A stretch of DNA of 64,000 nt from NCBI RefSeq assembly GCF_018873765.1, contig NC_057925.1, forward strand, positions 4,971,568-5,035,567, written 5' to 3'. Source of the stretch: Telopea speciosissima (lineage: Eukaryota; Streptophyta; Magnoliopsida; Proteales; Proteaceae). Within the stretch, counting starts at the first letter, position 1, and each line of letters opens with the position of its first letter. The notes under the pieces were generated by a model. That model was not told the DNA's origin, made no database searches, and saw only the letters and a program-made list of their open reading frames with translations. Positions 59,506-64,000 of the stretch are shown piece after piece. The position numbers were made by a program, and so were the translations under genes.

Positions 59506-59669
59506 CTCTCACATACTCTTCTCCTTGATATGTGGGCCTCTCTCTGTATATAAAACTCTGCAGTGCCCCTCCTATGCTCCCTTTGGCTTCGTGTGCATGG
59601 GAGATTCCATTCTACACTGACAACATGTCAATCACTCCCCTTTTACTTATTTCAATTTTTTATGGGAGA

Positions 59670-59792
59670 ATGTTCTCTGTGCCGGGGGCGCAAGTTGCGC
59701 CCAGACACATGGGGGTGGGCGCAATGACCACCCTGCCCCCTGAGTGGTAGGCACATGTGTTTGGGCGCAGTCTGCGTTGCGGCACAGAAAAC
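59670..59792. repeat. foldback element, same family as 28058-28172
   Basis: CTCTGTGCCGGGGGCGCAAG and GCGCCCAGACACATGGGGGT pair with ATGTGTTTGGGCGC and TTGCGGCACAGA. The core AATGACCACCCTGCCCCCTG and the spacing of GAGTGGTAG and GAGTGGCAG match the element at 28058. Confidence 0.8.
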
Positions 59793-59984
59793 ATCAGCCC
59801 ATTTTTTATTGTCTTTACTTTTCTTTCTGTGTTATCCATGTAGGGGTGTCATTAGTGTCAAAATTGGCACATTAGCTCATCCCCCGTAAGGATATCCTTA
59901 GGCTAGCAAAACTTAACCAACAATCTATTTTGATGGAGTTTTATTATGATATAATGAATAAATGCCCAACAAATTGATACTATA

Positions 59985-60655
59985 CAACAACAACAACAAC
60001 AACAACAACATCATAACCTTATTCCAACTTAATGGGGGTCGGCTACATGGATCCTAAAAGAGTCAACAAAATAATAATAAAGAAATAAAGGGAAGAAGCA
60101 TACAACATCAACACAAACTCTAGGACATCTAGAGGTCTCTGTTGAACATGGTCATACCACCTCAAACAATTCTCTCTAAGTTTATCATGTATCGAAGTTA
60201 CTCCCAACCCAGTTCTAATATGATCATTCCTCACTTTATCCTTCCTAGTTTTCCCACTCATCCATCTCTGCAACACCAACTTTATTTATTTGGCATTTCT
60301 TCACCGCTCACATTCCGCCCCATTCATCGTAACTAGTCTAATGATAATTATATAAAACTTTCTTTTAAGCTCTTTAAAGGGATACGTCGATCACACAGAA
60401 CTCCGATCGCACCTCTCCACTTCATCCACCCTATTTAATCCTTTGGGCAACATCGTAATCTACATTGCCCTCCTTGTTTACGATTGATCCCAGATATCTA
60501 AAGTGGTCACTTTGCGGGATTTCTTTCTCATCAATATTATTCACCACCTCATTATCCATCCTAGTGCGGCTAAAGTTACACACCATATATTTGGTCTTAG
60601 TTCTACTTATCTTTAGACCTTTTGATTTCATGATAATTCTCCATAGCTTCAATTT
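59985..60655 (-). mobile_element. RTE-type LINE, 3' end
   Basis: Minus strand. It encodes KSKGLKISRTKTKYM, PQSDHFRYLGSIVNKEG, RWMSGKTRKDKVRNDHIR and DKLRENCLRWYDHVQ, the C-terminal part of a plant non-LTR reverse transcriptase polyprotein. It ends in a TTG-repeat tail (CAA repeats at 59983-60010 on the plus strand), as RTE elements do. It is truncated at its 5' end, and the frame changes between the two coding pieces. Confidence 0.78.
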
Positions 60656-60659
60656 GGAG

Positions 60660-61345
60660 TGTTGAAATAGGTGGAGTTCCTATTGGAACTCAGGGAAGAG
60701 GTACTTGTGGATAGTAGAGATTGCAAGTGGTTCAGGTGATGAACAAGTGCAAGTTTGGAAAGAATTAAGTGTCTTTTCGTTTCAGATTTGGTGAGTGGTA
60801 GCGATCTCTTGAAGTGGGTTGCAGCGGTAGGAGAGGTACGTGGAGCCATGTCCCATCGTGTGGCAATGGTGAGCTGTACGGAACACCCTTGGTGGAGGTG
60901 TTGGCCATGCCGGTTTGGGTATGTTAGTCAGGCAAGGAAACCTTGGGCAGGGGTGTGGGCCATTCCAGTTGGGGTATGACAGAGTTGGCAAAGTCGACAT
61001 CAACACCAGTCTTCTTCAGGGTGGCTGCAAAATCCAACCCAAGGTAGAGATAATTGGGGTTGGGTATATCTTGTATTCTGTTTGTTCACATAATTGATAT
61101 TGAATCTGTATTTGTAATTGAGATGGGTTTTGAGTTCATTACATGTATGGGGTAAAATCATAACTGTGTAGGGATTAGGGTTTGGGGTTCGCCTATATAT
61201 TGTTTCTATGTGAAAAAACTCTAATCACAAAAAAATTGAAAGTACTTTGTCAGATGGAGAGTGGTGTAGAAAGTTTTTCCAAGAAGTATGGAAAACCCCT
61301 GATTCTCTCGGGTGGAGGGTGGATGTAAACAAGTGAGACATCATC
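60660..61345 (+). mobile_element. copia-like 3' end with LTR (fossil, copy 2)
   Basis: It matches 44850-45500 in order: GGAACTCA, GGTTCAGG, GAACAAGTGCAA, GTGAGTGGTAGCGATCTC, GACATCAACACC, AAGGTAGAGATAATTGGG, then LTR-like sequence with GGGGTAAAATCATAACTGTG and AAAAAACTCTAATCAC. More decayed than copy 1 at the LTR start. Broken. Confidence 0.6.
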
Positions 61346-61422
61346 CATGGAACCCGTCCAAACCACTTAAAATATTATGTTTTGCTTGACTGGTATAAGT
61401 TGCATAACTGATTTCTTAATAG

Positions 61423-61554
61423 TGATGTAAGGGCACTCGCAAGCAAAGCATCCATGGGGACAATATGGATTAATTTAGTTTTCTTGAAATATCAAACTGA
61501 GACAGCCACGGTTCTTGGTTTATTGACTTCTCAATAATGATGCAAGTGCAATCG
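61423..61554 (+). promoter_or_regulatory. SDR-7 promoter remnants
   Basis: TGATGTAAGGGCACTCGC (61423-61440) and TGATGCAAGTGCAATCG (61538-61554) are degraded forms of the as-1-like block. The TATA region reads GGCATTTCAATAGACTCC near 61605, where SDR-1 has GGCATTTCTATAAATAGACT: the box is deleted. Confidence 0.6.
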
Positions 61555-61697
61555 TAAGAATGCACAAATTTCACTATTTAGGATCATTGCAAAGGAAATA
61601 CTTTGGCATTTCAATAGACTCCTAAACCTAAAAGCATATCGGTGCATTGATTGAACAACTAGAATTCACATTTTGCCTAGAATTCCCATCGTTGAAC

Positions 61698-63625
61698 ATG
61701 ACAGACACCAAAACAAATTCTACATCAAAGAGGTAACTGATCCAGCTCCTTTAATGGATTTCTGACCAAACCCATTAAAGGTTATCACCAGTTATCCTAA
61801 CCAAGTGTTGTATTGCAGATTGGCAGTTGTTACAGGAGCTAATAAGGGGATTGGATTGGAGATATGTCGCCAGTTAGCCTCCAATGGTGTAGCAGTGGTT
61901 TTGACAGCCAGAGATGAGAAGAGGGGTGTTGAAGCTGTTGAGAAGCTCAAAGGGTCTGGACTATCTGATGTGGTTTTTCATCAGCTGGATGTGAATGACC
62001 CTGCTAGCATTGCTTCCCTAGCTCATTTCATCAAAACTCAGTTTGGAAAGCTTGATATCTTGGTAACTTTGGAATCCCATATTTTTATTTGTATCATTAT
62101 AAAGAATTTCATCAGAATCTAGTTGCAGAAAATCCTGGCATCTTGATTAGATTGGTTAAATGATTTAAGCTGAAATTTCTTCTAGGTGAACAATGCTGCT
62201 TTCTCTGGAATAAAACTAGATGATGAATTCCTATGGAGCCCTAATGGCATTGGATGGTTCAGTAAGTCTCTGGTTCTCTCCTTTGTAGTTAACATTTATG
62301 GTTGCAAGCTTTACATTCTCTATTTTCATATTCTATAGTTCCTCACAAGAGCCCTAAAGACCAGTTTGGTTAGACCCCAATCCAATCACCTGGTTCGATG
62401 TCCTGTATAGTTTATCAGCTAGTTAGATGAATAACCTGCTCAGCATTGGGGGATTTATTGAGAAAATTTTCTGCTATAATCAAATTGATTGAATTTGTTC
62501 TCTCCTGGAAATTTGTTTGTTTTTTTCCTTTTAGGCTGCCTCTTTAATGGTTGTATCTTGAGGTCTAGACCGCTTCGTTCCCCCTTTAATAAAATTTTAT
62601 TTCATTAAAAAAAAGGATGAAGAAACCTGCTCAATCCTTATAAGAAAGGATTAATACTTATGCTGAAATGCTTCAACTCGTGCAGCCAGAAGTAAAGCTA
62701 GCTAAATTTTGGCAACTGGCAAGGCAAACTTATGAGACGGTTGAAGAATGTCTACTAGTGAACTACTATGGCACCAAAAGACTCACTGAAGCACTTCTTC
62801 CTATCCTTCAGCTATCTGGTTCGCCAAGAATTGTAATTGTTTCTTCCTCTGCAGGGAAGCTACAGGTACTGATAACAAACCTGATCTTGTAAAGATATTG
62901 GAAGTTACACCTTAGAACTTGCTTCATCTGGGTTAGAGGATTGGTGAAACAAATATTTTGGTTATATGAATTAAAGAAACTCTTCATTGGAGTCAAAATA
63001 GGGAAGAAAAGAAAAACCTTCCTTTGCCCTCAATTATCCCCTTGCAGTCTTGCATGCTAAATTCAGCTCCACCCAATAAACTTTTATCTCAATTATTTTG
63101 GGTTGGCTGCACAATTCTCTTCTACACCTTAAGCACTATCTTTCTTCCCTTGAGGAGAAAAGGAAAAAAAAAGGAAAAGAAAGACAATTAGATGTGTTGG
63201 TATGGATAATATGATAATTTATTTTAATTGACCATACTTTCTTAATTCTGTGAATGTAGAACATCTCACACACTTGGGCCAAGGAAGTGCCAAGTGATAT
63301 TGATGGCCTCACAGAAGAGAGAGTGGATGAGACAGTGAACAAGTTTCTGAAGGATTTCAAGGTGGGTTTAATGGAGACTCAAGGCTGGTCAGCCTATAAT
63401 ATGTCCAAAGCAGCTTTGAATGCCTACACAAGGATTCTATCAAAAAAGTTTCCCAAATACCGAATAAATTGTGTCTGCCCAGGTTATGTCAAAACTGACA
63501 TCAACTACAACACAGGGAATTTCACTGTTGAAGAAGGTGCAGCAGGTCCTGTAAAGTTGGCTTTGTTGCCTGATGATGGTCCTTCTGGACTATTCTTTTT
63601 CCAGAAGGAAGTGACTTCCTTTTGA
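61698..63625 (+). pseudogene. SDR-7, SDR copy with frameshift in exon 3
   Basis: Exons 61698-61732 (MTDTKTNSTSKR), 61819-62062, 62186-62261, 62686-62865 and 63260-63625. All splice sites are standard, and exons 2, 4 and 5 are open with TGANKGIG and YNMSK. Exon 3 is 76 rather than 75 bases: GATGATGAATTCCTATGG where SDR-2 has GATGATGATGCCTATGG. The added base shifts the frame and brings a stop early in exon 4. Unusual residues also appear downstream: QLSGSPRI (Asp to Gly) and AKEVPSD (Leu to Pro). The TATA box is deleted. It is probably a recent pseudogene; a sequencing error in exon 3 is the alternative. Introns 3 and 4 are almost identical to SDR-2. Confidence 0.82.
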
Positions 63626-64000
63626 TTGAATGCTGTCCCAGATTATTATTTTTTTCCTGGTTGGTGGTTGTGGATGAAGATCATCTTATTTTGGTTGAAT
63701 GTTGTTCAAGATTGTCTTCTTGAGATAGAATAGAGCTAGAACTAGTTTCCATTCATAGTTCTTTTCTCCTTTGTATTAAGTATCTCTCCAATGATGAAAT
63801 AAATTTACAATTGGTACTGAATCAAATAATTTTTTATTTGACACTGTCATTAAATTCTTAATTTTCTTGGTTCCCAAACATTAGTCTTTATTTATTCAAA
63901 TAGGCATTGCTTTCCATTACCTTCAATTGAAGAACTGAAAAAATGTGGTACGAGTTTACTCATACTTCAATTCAAGATTTTAAGGCTAGACAACCCTTCT
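63626..64000. other. 3' UTR and flank of SDR-7
   Basis: A GAAATAAA signal lies near 63797. From about 63930 the wording (GAGTTTACTCATACTTCAATTC) follows the SDR-3 flank more closely than that of SDR-2, although the introns match SDR-2. The window ends inside this duplicated flank. Confidence 0.6.

Noticed and set aside
1-64000. CRISPR arrays, bacterial operons or phage genes
   Set aside because: No regularly spaced repeats; gene structure, introns and repeats are those of a plant nuclear genome.

Overview
The window is nuclear DNA of a flowering plant. The evidence is five-exon genes with GT-AG introns, a plant-type CYP89A P450, plant SINEs with tRNA-like B boxes, and Ty1/copia, Ty3/gypsy, hAT-like and Mutator-like elements. 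The species cannot be fixed from the sequence; a woody, repeat-rich, non-grass angiosperm is the best guess.

The core is a same-strand tandem array of short-chain dehydrogenase/reductase (SDR) genes of the salutaridine reductase / neomenthol dehydrogenase type (SDR114C-like) between 21.2 kb and the right edge. There are seven copies, called SDR-1 to SDR-7 here, starting at 21245, 29641, 35914, 41288, 46697, 54668 and 61698. All share one layout: exon 1 (35 bp), exon 2 (244 bp), exon 3 (75 bp), exon 4 (about 180 bp) and exon 5 (about 366 bp), giving about 299 residues. SDR-1, -2, -4, -5 and -6 read through intact. SDR-3 has a lost splice acceptor and a truncated exon 4, and SDR-7 has a frameshift in exon 3. 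Most upstream regions carry a TGACGTAAGGGCACTCGA-type block (as-1/TGA-bZIP-like) and a TATAAATA box about 100 bp before the ATG. Several copies have lost one or both.

Left of the array (2.2-8 kb) lie an intact intronless CYP89A-like P450 (6404-7942), a 3' fragment of a second P450 (2237-2691), and, divergent from the intact P450, a decayed GT92/GALS-like glycosyltransferase (4578-6330, minus strand).

Between 9.5 and 19.7 kb is a large inverted repeat with arms of about 2.4 kb. Each arm carries exon 4, intron 4 and the 3' flank of an SDR relic. The spacer holds a 150-bp inverted copy of the P450 fragment, retrotransposon remains and a foldback element. The right arm was later split by a 3.16-kb hAT-like element with a perfect 8-bp target duplication that carries a WD40 exon.

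Intergenic DNA is full of mobile elements: a Mutator-like element that captured part of a hydroxyproline O-galactosyltransferase gene (28191-29348), a clean solo LTR (33152-34855), copia remnants, an RTE-type LINE end, several SINEs, and a set of foldback elements with different arms but a similar core. The P450 and the reductases could act together on one specialised metabolite, but only their proximity supports that.
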